Source: Ilex aquifolium
Taxonomy: Eukaryota; Streptophyta; Magnoliopsida; Aquifoliales; Aquifoliaceae
Reading direction: 5' to 3'
Length of the DNA: 64,000 nt
Assembly (NCBI GenBank): GCA_951799425.1
Contig: OX637409.1
Location: 23,218,501 to 23,282,500 of the forward strand
Part shown: positions 35,581 to 48,679 of the stretch, piece after piece
How positions within the stretch are numbered: the first letter of the stretch is position 1
Layout of the letters: each line of letters starts with the position of its first letter
Program-made: the position numbers and the translations under genes
The notes under the pieces: generated by a model
What the model was told of the DNA's origin: nothing
The model's database searches: none
Seen by the model: the letters and a program-made list of their open reading frames with translations, nothing else

Positions 35581-35701
35581 TGTTTTTTTTTTTTTGGTCA
35601 CTATTCATACAGGGGAGGGGGACTTGGTGAGACTCGAACGCTACACTAGGAGGCAAGGCGAGAAATAGAAAGGCACTAACCACTAGGTCATTCCTCTTTA
35701 C
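35581..35701 (-). mobile_element. SINE with 18-bp target duplication
   Basis: TCCTCATAGTTCACATTC is present exactly at 35563-35580 and 35702-35719. The insert starts with a T-run and on the minus strand shows TAGTGGTTAGTGCC and GCGTTCGAGTCTCACC, good matches to pol III A and B boxes. It inserted beside the preceding SINE. Confidence 0.8.
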
Positions 35702-36229
35702 TCCTCATAGTTCACATTCATTAGGTTAATGGTTGCCATGGTCAAATAATAGGTTGTGGGGTGCAGTGGTACAATACGGGTATATTGGAGATTTTCAACG
35801 TATATTTGGTATTTGAGTTTTACCAGATTTAGTTATATCACTAATTTTGAGATTAAGTGTAACTGTTTTAAGTGATTAACCGTGATTAAGAGTTTTTAAC
35901 TAATGCCTATAAATAAGTTGTAACCCTATTGGATTCTCATAAAGTGAAATCAACTGCTCCCATAGATGCAAGGAACACACTTGTATATAATGGGTCCGAC
36001 TTGAATGGATGGTAGAGAGAAATGTGACTATATATATTTTTTTCTTATATCTATTATGAGGGGTATAAATGTCAAAATATTCATTTTGGAAATATCGTTA
36101 AAAGACAAACATTGACAGGGTATCGGTGAAATTTTAGGATATGCAACGGGTATCTCTAAAATTTGTATCTATTTACAAAAAGAGTGTTGATAACATTTTT
36201 CCTAATAAGGACTTGAGGACTATTACGGT

Positions 36230-36750
36230 GCTGAAAGAGATATCATATGAAAATTTATAAACTTTTAAGGTCTAGTTAATAACATTTTAAGGGGTTAAGT
36301 TATAACTCAAAGAATTATGATCAATTATACAATATTGTGATCGATTATAAAAAATATAAAATTTAAAAGTCAAGCTCTGCTTTTAAATATGAAATTATGA
36401 TTGATTGAGATTAATTATGATTGATCACGACATTTCATTAATATTCATAACTCTTATCCTTTGTAAGATTTAAATTATGCTTTAACGTACCAAAAAGAAA
36501 AAAAATAGGTATTAATATTGTCGATTATTACCTTTTACGGGAAAGTTATAACTTTAAAATGAGAATTTATAATTGTTTAAGGGAAGATCATGATCAATCA
36601 CATACATTTATAATCGATTATGAAATTTCTGTATTGATGCTAATTTTCTGTGATCGATTATACTTTTTAAAAAATATAATTTACACTTTAAAAAAACTAT
36701 AACTTTACTTTAAAAAAAATTATAAATTTTGATACTAATACCAACGCGGT
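36230..36750. repeat. repeat with ATCGATTATA motifs (copy 1)
   Basis: Many interspersed GTTATAACTT and GATCGATTATA motifs occur, ending AACTTTACTTT(A)n...GATACTAATACC...GGTACC. A second copy with the same style and ends lies at about 52980-53580. The type is not known. Confidence 0.45.
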
Positions 36751-38191
36751 ACCTACCTAATCCTTTGCCATACAAGAGAGTGAGAGTGGATGGATGGTGT
36801 TTGTTTTTCGAAACCCATGGGATTATCATGTGTGTACAACTTAAAAAATGGAAACCTGAAAAAGAATCTCCAGCATTGAAGTGGGCAACAAAGAAAAGGT
36901 TATGTCACTGCTGAGTCCTGTCCTACCATTGCTAGCCCCTGTCTGTCTATGCTGCTCTAGCTTCCCATCTATGTGACATGACAGCCCATCCAGACATTTT
37001 TAATTAAAAACAAAGTAAAAGTAACAGTAAATCAATCACCTATCTTTTAGACAAGACCTCCACTAAATTCCAAAAATACCTCTAAGCATGATTTGACATT
37101 ACAGATTCTGCCAGATCAAACCCCACCACAACAAACCAAAAAAACACCAACTACTGTAATGTGCATAGCAAAACATTAACTATTTAAACTTTACTTTCAT
37201 AGCCCACCACATACAAAATCTTGCTGATTTGAAATATTTAAACTTTACTTTCAGTTCATACCAAGTGGTGGCTAGATCATCTCCTCTCTGAGACAAAAGA
37301 AACCATGTATTGGATGAAGAAAATCACTGTGTAACGATTTGGAATCGTATGCTTTATTATTGTTCGTTTTTCGAATTAGGTTTGTACCGTGTGTAAGTTG
37401 TAGCAAACCAAACATTATCGCATGTTGAAGTATGCATGAAGTACTTCAACATGCTTAGTCTTGTACGTTGCAAGTCGGGATGTTGCGATCAAGTTCACAA
37501 TTTTGTTTTTTTACTTTTTCGTCGAAACGTATTCATATATATGAAAACGAATCAATAGTTAAATAAGAAAACGACAAATGTTTCAGAAGTAACTAAAATT
37601 AATTTATATTGTGAGCGTGCAGGGCGGTGAATAACCAAAAAAAAAAATCAAGAACAACAACAAAATATTAACTTGATTGGTTTAACAAAATATTCACTCT
37701 ACTTGATTGCACTTCTTTTTTCCCATTGGCTCATTATCTTTTGAGTTTAGTGAATAAGAACCACCAATGATTTTTAAAATGTTATAATTTCTTAAGTCTT
37801 TATCCTCTCCCGGGATTATTTCAAAGAAAATATAACTCAAATAGAGCACTCTACGTGATACTTAAGTGATACCATATTAAAAATTATTGTGGACACCACT
37901 GATCTAAAAGATAATAAAATATATAAATTTTACACGTGTTATATTCTAGCTGATGGAAAATAAAAGATATGGTATCAAAAAGTTTCGGTACCCTAATTGA
38001 ACCCATGAGAGAGAGAGAGAGAGAGAGAGAGATTGATTGAGAGTTGTAGAGTTGGATGGCGACTTAGAATACAAGGGAAGGGAGCAAGCATGGGTTTTTG
38101 TTACAGAAAAAGCTACCAAGAAACCCTTTTGAAACAACGAGCTAGGGTTTCAGACAGCAGTAATCTGTCTGTTGAGAATGTTTTCTGTGGA

Positions 38192-38223
<32 letters not shown>

Positions 38224-38569
38224 ACACACACTAACTTTGATGCGTATAGTATCTTTTGTGTATCCCGAGATGGTCTTTCTTATCATGTTGAACAATACTA
38301 TTAATATTTAATTTATTTACCTAGTTTATCGAGATTATTTTAGGAGAAAGTTATACATTACGTGCCTGAATTGTAAAATTTCTTTGAATTATTTTATAAT
38401 TATTGATTAAAAAATAATAAAATAAAAATTTCATACATTATAGATTTTTATTTAATAAAAAACAAAAATATAATATTTTAATACCACAAACGTCTCGAGA
38501 GAAAGTGCCGTCAATTCTTGGTTTCATTTCAAGTCTCAGTTTCTTGCTATAAGGGGTTGTCTACAGTAC

Positions 38570-38800
38570 CAACAAAAATTCGGTATCTTATTAATATTTA
38601 TTATTTTTATGGGTATTTTTATCACTGTTATAAATATTTTTATCATTGTTATAATATAAAAAAAAAATTGTAAAAATAATTACCATAATATTGCTAAAAA
38701 CACCATGATAAATTTTATTATTATAAAAATGCTCACAAAATTATAAAAAATATTAATAAAAATAATAAATTTTAAATTTTTTTAATTCGATTCCGTACTG
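38570..38800. repeat. AT-rich long inverted repeat (MITE-like)
   Basis: The left part (AAATTCGGTATC...TTATTAATATTTATTATT) and the right part (AATAAATTTTAAATTT...TTCGATTCCGTACTG) are imperfect reverse complements, so the segment can fold into one long hairpin. Confidence 0.45.
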
Positions 38801-40456
38801 AAGTCCTTGCTGTAATGTCATGACCTGATCAAATGAGGGTGACAGATGAACACTTGAACTGTATCCATCAACCCTCAACTGCTTGGAGTACTGCATTTAT
38901 CTCTCTGCCTACTTTTTTTTTCTTTCTCTTTAAGACAATTTTATATTAAACCCATATCCATAGAGTAAATTTTTATTACAAGAAATCACCCGTTATTTAT
39001 AAATATCGATTAAATTTGAGAGATTTGCCCAAGTCCCACCCTATATGCCACTCAATTACTTGTGCGGGTTATCTCTATACATAAATGGTTTAGTTGTGTT
39101 TATGAGGGGATTGCGACGATAATTTTTGTAGAACAATACCTTAAAACGACATAACTTAATTTGAAGTTAATAAGTTAAAATTGCTAATCGTCGATATTAA
39201 TCTAAACATGACAAATCTCACTATCATAGTTATTGAAATGAGTCATTATCAAACACAAATAACCAATTTTTAATACAATAAACTCTTTTAATTTATATTA
39301 CATGAAAAAATAGTGATTTTTTAAAGATTTTTTTTCATTTTGTCCGAATGAATGTAGAATTAGCAGATATTTTTTTTTTTTTTTAACTTTACTAGTATAT
39401 GGATAGAGTGAACTTTAAGTGACAAAAAAGTTCTATAGTTTGAGGTTTCTGGTTCACAGGTTATACTTGTCGATCCAAGCACAACAAGATTGATAAATAT
39501 ATCAGGTTAGTGTCTATTCATCTAACAGATTAATCAATAAAGTTGAATTTGAATTTACTAGTACTCGACACGATTCTAAAATTAAACGATTAGTACTTGA
39601 ATGATATAATTCAAAGAGATCCTAACAAAAATCATTTTTTTTAAAGAATAACATGATCTAAATGTGATTAAAATCCCTATCTAGTAAGCCTGATCTCAAT
39701 ACAATTACTTATTTATAAAAAAAAAAATTAGCACAATTCGAGGACAATATTACTTATATTAATTCTCTTATTCGCTCTTTATACTAACAGCAACGGGCCG
39801 GAACAAAAAGAAATTACTTTTTCTTTATACAAAAAATACATAATCTGAATCTACCGAGAAAATAAGAGAAAACTATAAAAAGTTGTATAATTAGATTAAC
39901 TAATTAAAACTCGAACTATATAGAGACAATTTATTGGAATAACCAAATCCCTAATTTTTTCCCAAACAAGGTTAAAAAAATTCCTAATGGTATGACAGTT
40001 ATTATATAAAAAGAATAAAAATACATGCCATTTGTAATATAGAAAAGCTGACATGTTTTGATAAGTAATCACTCTAGAACTCCTACATAGAGGACAAATG
40101 GTCCTCACTACCACATTGGACCATAATGGCATCTTCACAACAAGTAGAAACACACATGTACAAACACACACACAGACACAGAGATAGTCTGAAGTCTGAT
40201 GGTTAAAACAAATGCACATTGTAACAGTACATGTTGTTACTACAACTTATGAAGTTCAAGATAAATGCAATCACAAAGAATCCCAGTCCCTTCACAGAGA
40301 CCACATACTAAAATAGGGCAAAAGTACATGCCATAAAGATGCTGAGAATTTAATGAGGCTTCCTGCTATGAGTTAGGAGACTTCATCAACCTCAGATTTA
40401 AGCAGTTTCAGAAAATTTAAAAAAAAAAAAAGTACTTATTATAATACTCCATTGTC

Positions 40457-43448
40457 TCAATATAATCCAAGAGATGTTTGACTTCCTTCTCCTGCAACTG
40501 CATGATCCAACTTTGCTTGCTTATTGCCATCCAACTTTAGTCCAAAGTGGATGTGAGGGAAATGTGCCCACTGCAAAAACAACAGTAAAGCTATGCATCA
40601 GCCTTCAATTCCACTTCTACCATGTCCTTAGTATTAGAGTAAATAGTATTCGACATGATATCAGAATCTAGAGATCTTGAGTTCCATTATACCAAACCTC
40701 ATCTCTTACTATACAAAAAAAAAAAAATTAGAATCACGTAAATAGATCACCCACGAGTGGCCACCCGTGAGGTGGAGTATGAGATAAGCACTTACGTTAC
40801 ACTTTTTTCAAACAATAACAACTTAAACTCTTATTATGGATACCTACCATATGTTACAGTACAGTAGCTTACAATGTTTTCCCTTTTTTGATTATTTATT
40901 GCATTTTTTCTCAGCACAAAATGAAGCATGTGAAGTTTTTTGTTTTTTTTTTTCTAAAATAAAATGATTCTACCGAATACAATTAACAAAGAGGTACCCC
41001 TAAAAAGAGTGAGCACCACTTCATAAACAAAACCATATAACCTAAGCAAGTAGAATTATGAGGGAAGTATAGACCCTAAACCAACACTTTGACACTTCAT
41101 AGAAATACACTTAACTCGTCCGGATTAAGGTGGGCATGTTTCATATCAAAGTATTAGTGGGCATGTTTCTTCATGTGGTTTCTTGGATACAATGTTCCAA
41201 TTTGTACTTTTAGATAAAGGAGGGATGCAAATGGCCCTCATAAAAAGGGAAAAAGGAATCCTCAAACTTCTATCAAAATATGTGTAGGTTTTCTTTACAA
41301 AGTTCAAGGAAGATTGCAAAACAAAGGATAGTTGATAAGTGTTGGATTTACACTAAAAACACACCATATAACTTATTCTTCACCCTAGCAATTGGTCCTA
41401 GATTTATGGAAGTTCAAATGATTGGTACTGGAGAAATCATAGAATCACTAAAATAAAAATGATATATAAGCAACATTAGTGTAATCTGCCAAGCAATATT
41501 TTCTCTTTGTTTAGCGAGAAAAGGTTTGAGAGACTTGTTACACGAAATGTTGGGACTTGGCTTTGGAGATCGGCAAACATGTGTAAAAACGAAAAAGTTG
41601 GCTATATTCTACAGAGATGACAATAGGTTTCCCACAGCTGCAGGAGAGACTTATTACCACATGGGAATGCTAGTTCTCTTATCATTCTTCTCTAATTTAT
41701 TGTCCTTTGTTTTGGTGAAAATTCTCGTATCGTAATGTTGTTGGGAAATAATCTGCGGGCCTAACTTACCAATCTAATCTAATGATGTTATTGGAGTGCC
41801 ACTGTTTTTGATTTCTTAGCTGTGACTTACGTTTTTGGCTGCTGTGCTAAAAGCTTCGCGGTGGCTAATGTCGGGATTGCTTGCCTTTATCCTTTGAATC
41901 TCCTCCCTGTAAAATTAAACACATCAAAAAAAAGTTCGAAACAATGGTATTTTTTGCCCCATCTGCTAATGTTGAAGCTGTATCTAGAACGATTCATATC
42001 TTTAGTAATCTATTTATGTCTCTTTGCTTGTGAACTAGAACATGACTATACAAGGAAGTGCAAAAAAAATTCATGAAACAGTGAACAAATAGATGTTAAA
42101 AGCTACCCCAACTTACTTAATGAATCGGTTATACGCAGAAGGAACACGTTGTCGCTTCTCTGGGGCTGCAAAAGATTATGATATATCGCTATAGTGAGAA
42201 GGATTGTTAATTTCCTATTCATGAACAAAAATGCAGTATAGAAAGTCCAACAAATTGGCGTGTATGTTGATGACAATGTGCATGGCTCTATGTTTCTAGT
42301 TAAAAATAGAGGTCCCAATTTGCATGCTTGTATGGATGGATGACCATTGATGATAGAGGAAGACCAATTTATATATGTACCATTCACTCCATTAACAAAC
42401 TTAACTAGTGATTATGCAATGCAAAAACCTTAGGCTAGGACTAGGACAGTTAATTACTGCCTCCCCTAGAGATTTTATATGTCTTTCCAATGATGTAGTG
42501 TAAGTTGTGGCATCTGGTTCTAATGAGATCAATGTCTTCCACGGACTCTAATACTAGTTTGGAGCACGTTCGAACGACATTGTCTTTATTTTATTTTATT
42601 TTTACCATTTTGCAACCTTTTTTTCTTACCATTTTGCAACCTTTTTTTCAGAAATTCGAAGTTTTTTCGAGTTTATTTTGGAGTATGTTACATTATTTTT
42701 TAAAATTCGAGTAGGGTTTTGCTATTATAAATAGTCAATTACATAGTCCACCGAGGGGAGAGCATTTGAGACTTTTTAATAAGTGCATATATTTTCTTGG
42801 GGAGTTTTCCCAATTTTTTCCTTTTGTTCTTTGTATTTTCTTTTTGATGAAAAATTAAAAAAGATGGATTTATCCCCAACAAAGATATAGCAAAACTGTA
42901 ATTCCTAATGGGGTTATGGCATAGACTGAGGAGATGAGGTTTTGAAATGTTCAACCTGTAAAAGGACTTGACATACATTACAGCACACCATCACAATTGA
43001 TGAGTTGGATACAAAGGTAAGGTCACAATCACACTAGGTCATGAATGAGGCAACAACACAAGTGTCCCTTTACCATTTAATAATGGAGAGTTGCTCCATT
43101 CCATTACAAGTGGCCTTGATAAAGAGATGGGGCTGTGTTTCGAATTGAAAAATCTGGCCAAATTCTCGGAGCTAATGAAGTGTGGGCTGGCGTGGCATGG
43201 TTCAATAGTATTATTATTACTGTAACCGTTGAAGTTTTCATTGGGACCAAACATTATTAGGTCATGGTTTAATTCAGGTTTGATTTTTGTCCCAAAACTA
43301 TTATTATGGAAAAAGTGCCAGTTGGTAGTGGACAGTACTGGTTTCAATATTTTCTTGCCCTTTTAAATGAAGTCTGAGTAGTTGGTTATGCATTTAGACC
43401 TCACTATCAGCCTTAACATTTAGCGTAGGCCTCAGGGTACTACTCTCT

Positions 43449-43485
<37 letters not shown>

Positions 43486-46464
43486 CACGGCGTATGGGAG
43501 GCATTCTAGGTTCATGTTCAGCAGATTCAAAGGCTGCAAATTTGCTGCATGTAGAAGTCGACCCAATGTTCTTACTAACATCTTCAAAGCTGGATTGTTG
43601 TCTCTGCAACTTCTTACAAACAAGTAAGGCATGAAAACAAGCAAACAGTCCCATTTATTTTTATTTTTCATTGGTCAAAAACAATGTATGTACCTCAACA
43701 AAATCAATGATATATATATATATATATATGTAAGTATGTATGTATATATACTTGGCTTAGCCAAGAAAAATGATAATCAGACCAGACAAGAGGAAAGAAG
43801 GAAGGATGGAAGAAGAAGGTATGAAGGTTCAGAATAAGAGAAAATTAATCACAAGAAAGAGAACTGCTATAGATAAACTACAAGAAACTGAGGAAATTAA
43901 ACAACAATTTTTTTTTTTACTTACCCAAAAAAAAAACAATATTTTTATTAAATATGAAAAAACTAGCATATTCTTCTCTATAATATATGTCAAAGAATCT
44001 GGGCTAGCAAATATATGTAAATGTAAATGCTGAGGAATCTTGGTCACTGAAACCGATGTCTATTTCAGTATTTTCTTGGTGACCCAAAAAATAGGAGACC
44101 AAAAGAATCTGATAATTTTATATATGTGTGTATATATATATATACACAGTTACACACACATATACCTGGAGATCTTGGGGAGGAAGTGTCTGAAGCAAAG
44201 CTCCCATATTAACAGACAGCAAATTTGCGCAATGCCCACATCTGACAGTCACAATGGTCAACATACTGCTGCATGGAACACTAACCTGCCACCATATATA
44301 TATATATATATATATGCAATTCAGAACCAAATTAGCAAGTAAGCAACAGTGAGTAATCTCAATTCTTCTTATCAGAAATGAGCTTGCCTTGGAATGTATG
44401 CTCTCTCTCTCTCTCTCTCTCTGAACCCGCCTTAATGCTACACTGAGACTAGGTAGTATTCTCTCACTGTGTTTTCCGAGTGACTAGCTAGGACCCAACC
44501 AAAATGGACGAAGCAGACTTGGGATTATTTCGTCGAAACCAGACAAAGAAGCATAAAGCCTTTGATCTGCAGTGGATGAACCCAAAATATGCTGACTCCT
44601 CTTCTGGATTGGAGACATAGTCTTAAAGGGTTTAACTTCCTCTAAAGTTATATTCGATGCTTGATATACAGTTGATATAAGCAAATATGTTATGAGTACA
44701 AATCAGGAAGAAAGAGGGACAAAGGAAGGAGACAGCAGGAGGATGTGAGGTTGGTAATTTAACAGGAAGAAATAGGAGAATAACAAGGTGTAGATGGCAA
44801 TGAAAACAAACAGCAAAGCCCACACTTAGAAGAAGAAGAATAACAAATGCTTAGATCTGCATCACACACACACACACACTATATATATATATATATTTCC
44901 CTTTGGGTGCTTCGTTTGGATGGAGATGAAGAGTGGTACTGTTGTCACTATATATGCAAAGTTTGAGGGCACTTCTCGGCTATGATCTTAGACATCAGAG
45001 AGACCTCTTGTGGTAAGAAATTAATAACTGTAAGGACTGCCCTTCTGTTAAAAGAAGGGTTCCCAAATCGCAATATCTCTTTCCTTTCGGTGCTCCTGAC
45101 TTTTCTGCCTGGATAATGACATAGCAAATATGGAGAGAGAGAGAGAGAGAGAGATAGAGGGGGGAAAACGACGTGACTGGAACAGAAATCACAAAAGTCA
45201 TAACGAAGATGGCCATGAATAAAGAGAGAAAATCATAGAGTAGATTCGCTGCTCGATCTTTTCACAGTCTGTAAGATGACACCATATAAATTTTTGCAAA
45301 AGTGAAATACACACAGATATATACATTGCAGCAAGATGAACAAAAAATGATTTCAAAATGGTTCTTCAAAAAAGTAATATCATGATGAAAGGAGAGGTCG
45401 AAAAAGAAAGAAAAAGCAGTTCTTATGGCCATGATTTTCTTTTGGCAACTCTCTTCATTATATCTTGCACAACGAAAGGCTTGTATTAACTGAAGATCTT
45501 AGAGAGGGAAAGAGAAAAAAAAAACACCCACAATTGTCAACAACCCGACAAAGTTTTATGAAGATGCTTAAGTGGTCATAGAGAGCTGGTATGAACAGAA
45601 GAACCCACCTTCGAGAGAGAGAGAGGGAGGAGAGAGAGAGAGGGTTGCAATGGCATCATAGAAGTTGTACAATTATTTCTGAGACCAGACGTACGAACAT
45701 GAGAAAATGAAGGAAAACATATAAGTAATGACCTACTAAATTAAATGGAAACAATATCAACAGTGTTATAATTAAATATAGTCTAAGATAAGACTTGACA
45801 ATAAGTTTTACTTTTGAAAATCTTGGAAAAAGCATCATATTGACTTATGCCATGACCTCAGAAGAACCCTAAATTCATAGCCGTTGTCATGAACATAGCC
45901 TGAGATCCTTATATATGGCTATAGGACAATAAAACCAATTATAGTTAGAGTCGCTGATATCTAACCACTAAGGGATTTCCAGAAGTTTAAAACCACTGGA
46001 TAGAGGCTCCTACTCCTAGGTACCATTTCCCGTCATTTCATGGAAATTCAAGATGATATCTGAGGATTTCAGAACATACCCACTTATGAATTAACATAAA
46101 ATATGACTCGTTATAAAGATATTAAGCAAATTCTAGTGATTCACAAATTTCTAACATGGAAGTTGGTCATGGTGGAATTGATGAAAGAAGGACTTGATAT
46201 TAATTGCGTGTAAGGACAATCATATGCTTCAATTCTATTTCTTACCAGTCTTCTGTGCTGAAATTTTATTCATCATCACCCACAAAAGATCAGGAATGGT
46301 AACTGAACATTGTCCATTAAAATCATGATAAAACTGAGTTGAAACTCGTGCTGGTCCATTAGAAGTTAAAAGAAGAGAGAGAGAGAGTATTATACCGCTA
46401 GAACGGTGTTGCAGAAATTGCAGTGCACATAACAAACTCGTTCTGGTGTCTTTTCCATGGACAT
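40457..46464 (-). CDS. YAB2: YABBY transcription factor, YAB2-like (6 exons, complete)
   Basis: Nuclear DNA-binding protein that promotes abaxial identity and blade growth in leaves and floral organs. Exons in order on the minus strand: 46464-46396, 44285-44166, 43603-43489, 42165-42117, 41906-41831, 40570-40457. They join in frame to 180 residues, normal for YAB2. A C2C2 zinc finger uses Cys15/Cys18 ([12 protein letters not shown]) and Cys39/Cys42 ([19 protein letters not shown]). The HMG-like YABBY domain is at about 102-158 ([55 protein letters not shown]). The tail ends [11 protein letters not shown]. The NMGALL and [14 protein letters not shown] motifs favour the YAB2 group over FIL/YAB3 or YAB5. 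The first of two nearby ATGs (46462-46464) was chosen; the second is two codons later. The exon 3 acceptor TTGCAG at 43604 could instead be TAAG nine bases upstream. No defect is seen. Confidence 0.9.
43451..43482 (+). repeat. (GA)16 microsatellite beside a YAB2 splice donor
   Basis: An uninterrupted 32-base GA run on the plus strand, CT in the transcript, begins about six bases inside intron 3 of YAB2. Confidence 0.9.
43604..46395 (-). other. YAB2 introns 1 and 2 with microsatellites
   Basis: Intron 1 is 44286-46395 and intron 2 is 43604-44165. They carry many short GA/CT, TA and CA runs (for example 44291-44315, 44399-44422, 44864-44896, 45134-45153, 45613-45642). No other exon or element is recognised. 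Confidence 0.5.
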
Positions 46465-46990
46465 TTTAGCGGATCCTCGATCGGTCACTAAAAGCTGTTT
46501 CACAAAATAAGATGAAGCAGAAGACGACTATGCAGATCTTGATCTCTAGATAAGGATTCAGCAAAAAGACAAAGAAAAGAAAAAGAAAGCCAAGTGAGAA
46601 GAAAAGAGAGGGTGGTATAAATGTTGGTGTATAGAGAGAGAGAGAGAAAAGTGTCCAAAACCCAAAGATGAGGATTGGACTGGTCTGGTCGGTATTGGAG
46701 TGATGAAGAGAGTGAAGTGGAAATACGGATTAGTGGTTTTGTAATGTGGATGGATAGGCGGTTTTTGGGCAAAGGTGAGAGAGAGAGAGAGTGGGGAAGG
46801 GTGTGTTATGATTGAGGGAATGAGTGGGTGGGAGTGACCCATTTCTAACCATCCTGGCTTTTTGTGTAGCGGACGAGGGGGGCGAGATATTAATGCTCGG
46901 AATGTTTAGGGATGAGGGAGGGGGAATACTTAAGCTTAAAGAAGAGAGAGAATATGTCCACAGCTTTGATACAAGATGACCTCTAATTTT
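46465..46990 (-). promoter_or_regulatory. YAB2 leader and proximal promoter region
   Basis: The sequence upstream of the YAB2 start is CT-rich on the coding strand, with CT runs at about 46635-46648 and 46777-46791. Such pyrimidine runs are common in plant leaders and core promoters. No clear TATA box was found. Confidence 0.35.
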
Positions 46991-47135
46991 TGTCGTGAAA
47001 GATGCTGTAAAATCTAAATAAAATTCAAAAAATTGTGACTTAAATGCATATCATCTTTTAGATGAGTGGGTCATATTAATTGTTTCAGTGTCACCCACTC
47101 ATCTAAGGGATTATTTGCATTTGAGTTTTAACTTT

Positions 47136-47335
47136 GAGCAGTAATGCTATCCTGACTAAAATTAAGAATCAAATAAAGAGCCCAAATGATATGACAGTTG
47201 CTGATATGCCCCATTTGTCCTTGATTTAGAGAAGACGAAAAGATTTTGCGGATATGACAGTTAATGAGCAACTGTCATGTCATTTGGGCTCTTTATTTAG
47301 CCCCTAATTTTGGTCAACATAACATTACTGATTTT
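47136..47335. mobile_element. MITE with about 65-bp inverted repeats
   Basis: The left arm (GAGCAGTAATGCTAT...AAAGAGCCCAAATGA...GACAGTTG) and the right arm (CAACTGTCATGTCATTTGGG...TAACATTACT) are near-perfect reverse complements. It abuts a second element with the same GAGCAATGCTA-type end. Confidence 0.65.
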
Positions 47336-47492
47336 GAGCAATGCTACATAGACTTAAAAACTAAACTTGATAATTACAACCATTGATTTCACTGTGGTTC
47401 CCAGCATTTATTAGAACTCACTACCTATTCAATGGTTGGATTATTAAGTCTAATTTTTAAATCTAATTTTTAAGTCCATCTAACATTACTCT
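47336..47492. mobile_element. MITE of the GAGCAATGCTA type
   Basis: It begins GAGCAATGCTACATAGACTT and ends AAGTCCATCTAACATTACTC, inverted matches. A similar element lies at about 52117-52297, and a related one at about 54678-54863. Confidence 0.5.
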
Positions 47493-47727
47493 TTAATTTT
47501 TGATTTTCATTTGAATTATGTAACATTTTCCTTTTGTCATTTACGCGGGTGACACAGAAGTTATTGAAATTCAATATTCAATGAAATGTGTAAAAAAAAT
47601 GTTTACATTTAAGGCTGAAGATTATTGTTGCCATAATTTTAGGTTTGAAGTTCGATTCTTAAAATAAATTTGTTATTTGTTCGACATATATTGTTTATGA
47701 GCAATTCTACTTAGACAGGTGCATTTT

Positions 47728-48514
47728 TTTTTTCGGTGCTTTGAAGATGGAACCTTAGTCACTTAGATTCCCTTATAAAAAAACACTAGTAATGTCTACC
47801 GTCAGAAAAGAAAATATATAAGACAGTTCAGCTCCTAGCTTGGCAAGGCAGTCAGCGCATTGGTTACCCTCCCTCAATGTGTGCTTTGGGATGATGTTAT
47901 TCGCGCGGATGATGTATCTACAGTTCTCAATGAGGGTTTTGAAAGGGTGGCAATCTATCATGCTCCTAGTAAGAAGGTTGAAGGTATCAATTGAATCAAT
48001 TTCAAAGATGCAGTTGATTCCTCTGTTATGGACCATTTGGAAGCCTTTAAAGGTTGCCCACAGTTCAGCTTTGAGACTGGTAGTCTGGTTAATTCTCCCA
48101 GCGAAGCCCTCCTTCCAATATCCTATATCATCTCTTAGAATCCCTCCAATGCCAGCATTTCCCGGATTCCCTCTCGAGTAGCCATTGGTGTTGATCTTGA
48201 ACCAGCCTGTATGAGGGAAAATCCAACTAATAAGTTTAATTTAGGAGGAAAAGATAGGACTTGGGAGCTTGTAATCTTAAAAGCATCAACTGTTTCTTGG
48301 GTAAACAGTCTGGTTTTTATCTTCTCTATGCATTCACTGTTCCTGTATTTCCAAATGCCCAATAGGATAGACATGAAAACAGTTGAGGCCAAGGTACTCC
48401 ATACCAAAAAGTCTTAGCTCTTGTGCAGCAGTACTTTCTGCACCATTCTGGGAGGCTAAGGGCTTTGACTATGTCTCTAACTTGAGGGTTTAGAAATTTT
48501 TCCAAACTTCATGT
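47728..48514 (-). mobile_element. 5'-truncated LINE with 14-bp target duplication
   Basis: GACAGGTGCATTTT flanks the insert exactly (47714-47727 and 48515-48528). A T-run at the left end is the poly-A tail on the minus strand. The minus strand encodes a plant L1-type RNase H tail in broken frames (SGLKAELWATF-like region near 48060, then FEIDSIDTFNLL and LREGNQCADCLAKLG), preceded by a segment typical of the zinc-knuckle region. About 790 bp of the 3' end is left, which is usual for LINE insertions. Confidence 0.85.
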
Positions 48515-48679
48515 GACAGGTGCATTTTGAATTTACATTGTAATCAATAGTCAAAATGCAATTTCTATTTACACACCATAGTGTTTTAGGATCCATTTTA
48601 AATTTATTTTATGGCATGCCTAGTCTCTTAGGTTATGAGAGATTATATCCAATGTAGACAAGGTTTGTGTATTTTGTGG

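Larger units (their letters stand above)
34643..40456. other. convergent intergenic region between UBP8 and YAB2
   Basis: This region holds UBP8 3' untranslated sequence, two adjacent SINEs (35469-35701), a repeat with ATCGATTATA motifs (about 36230-36750), a GA microsatellite (38007-38032), a CT/CA microsatellite (38192-38229), and an AT-rich long inverted repeat (about 38570-38800). A strip at 38033-38190 between the two microsatellites looks less repetitive, but I find no gene in it. Confidence 0.5.

Noticed and set aside
35581-35701. tRNA gene suggested by A- and B-box motifs
   Set aside because: No cloverleaf or anticodon arm can be folded; the T-run and 18-bp target duplication show a SINE.
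38033-38311. Possible small gene between two microsatellites
   Set aside because: The open stretch depends on CT/CA repeat translation at its end and has no homology I can see.
43448-43671. Frames ending in Leu-Ser repeats
   Set aside because: The Leu-Ser part is a translated CT microsatellite in a YAB2 intron; only the part that is YAB2 exon 3 is real.
44484-44684. Minus-strand frame inside YAB2 intron 1
   Set aside because: It lies between exons 1 and 2, which join in phase and match YABBY proteins without it; no motif is seen.
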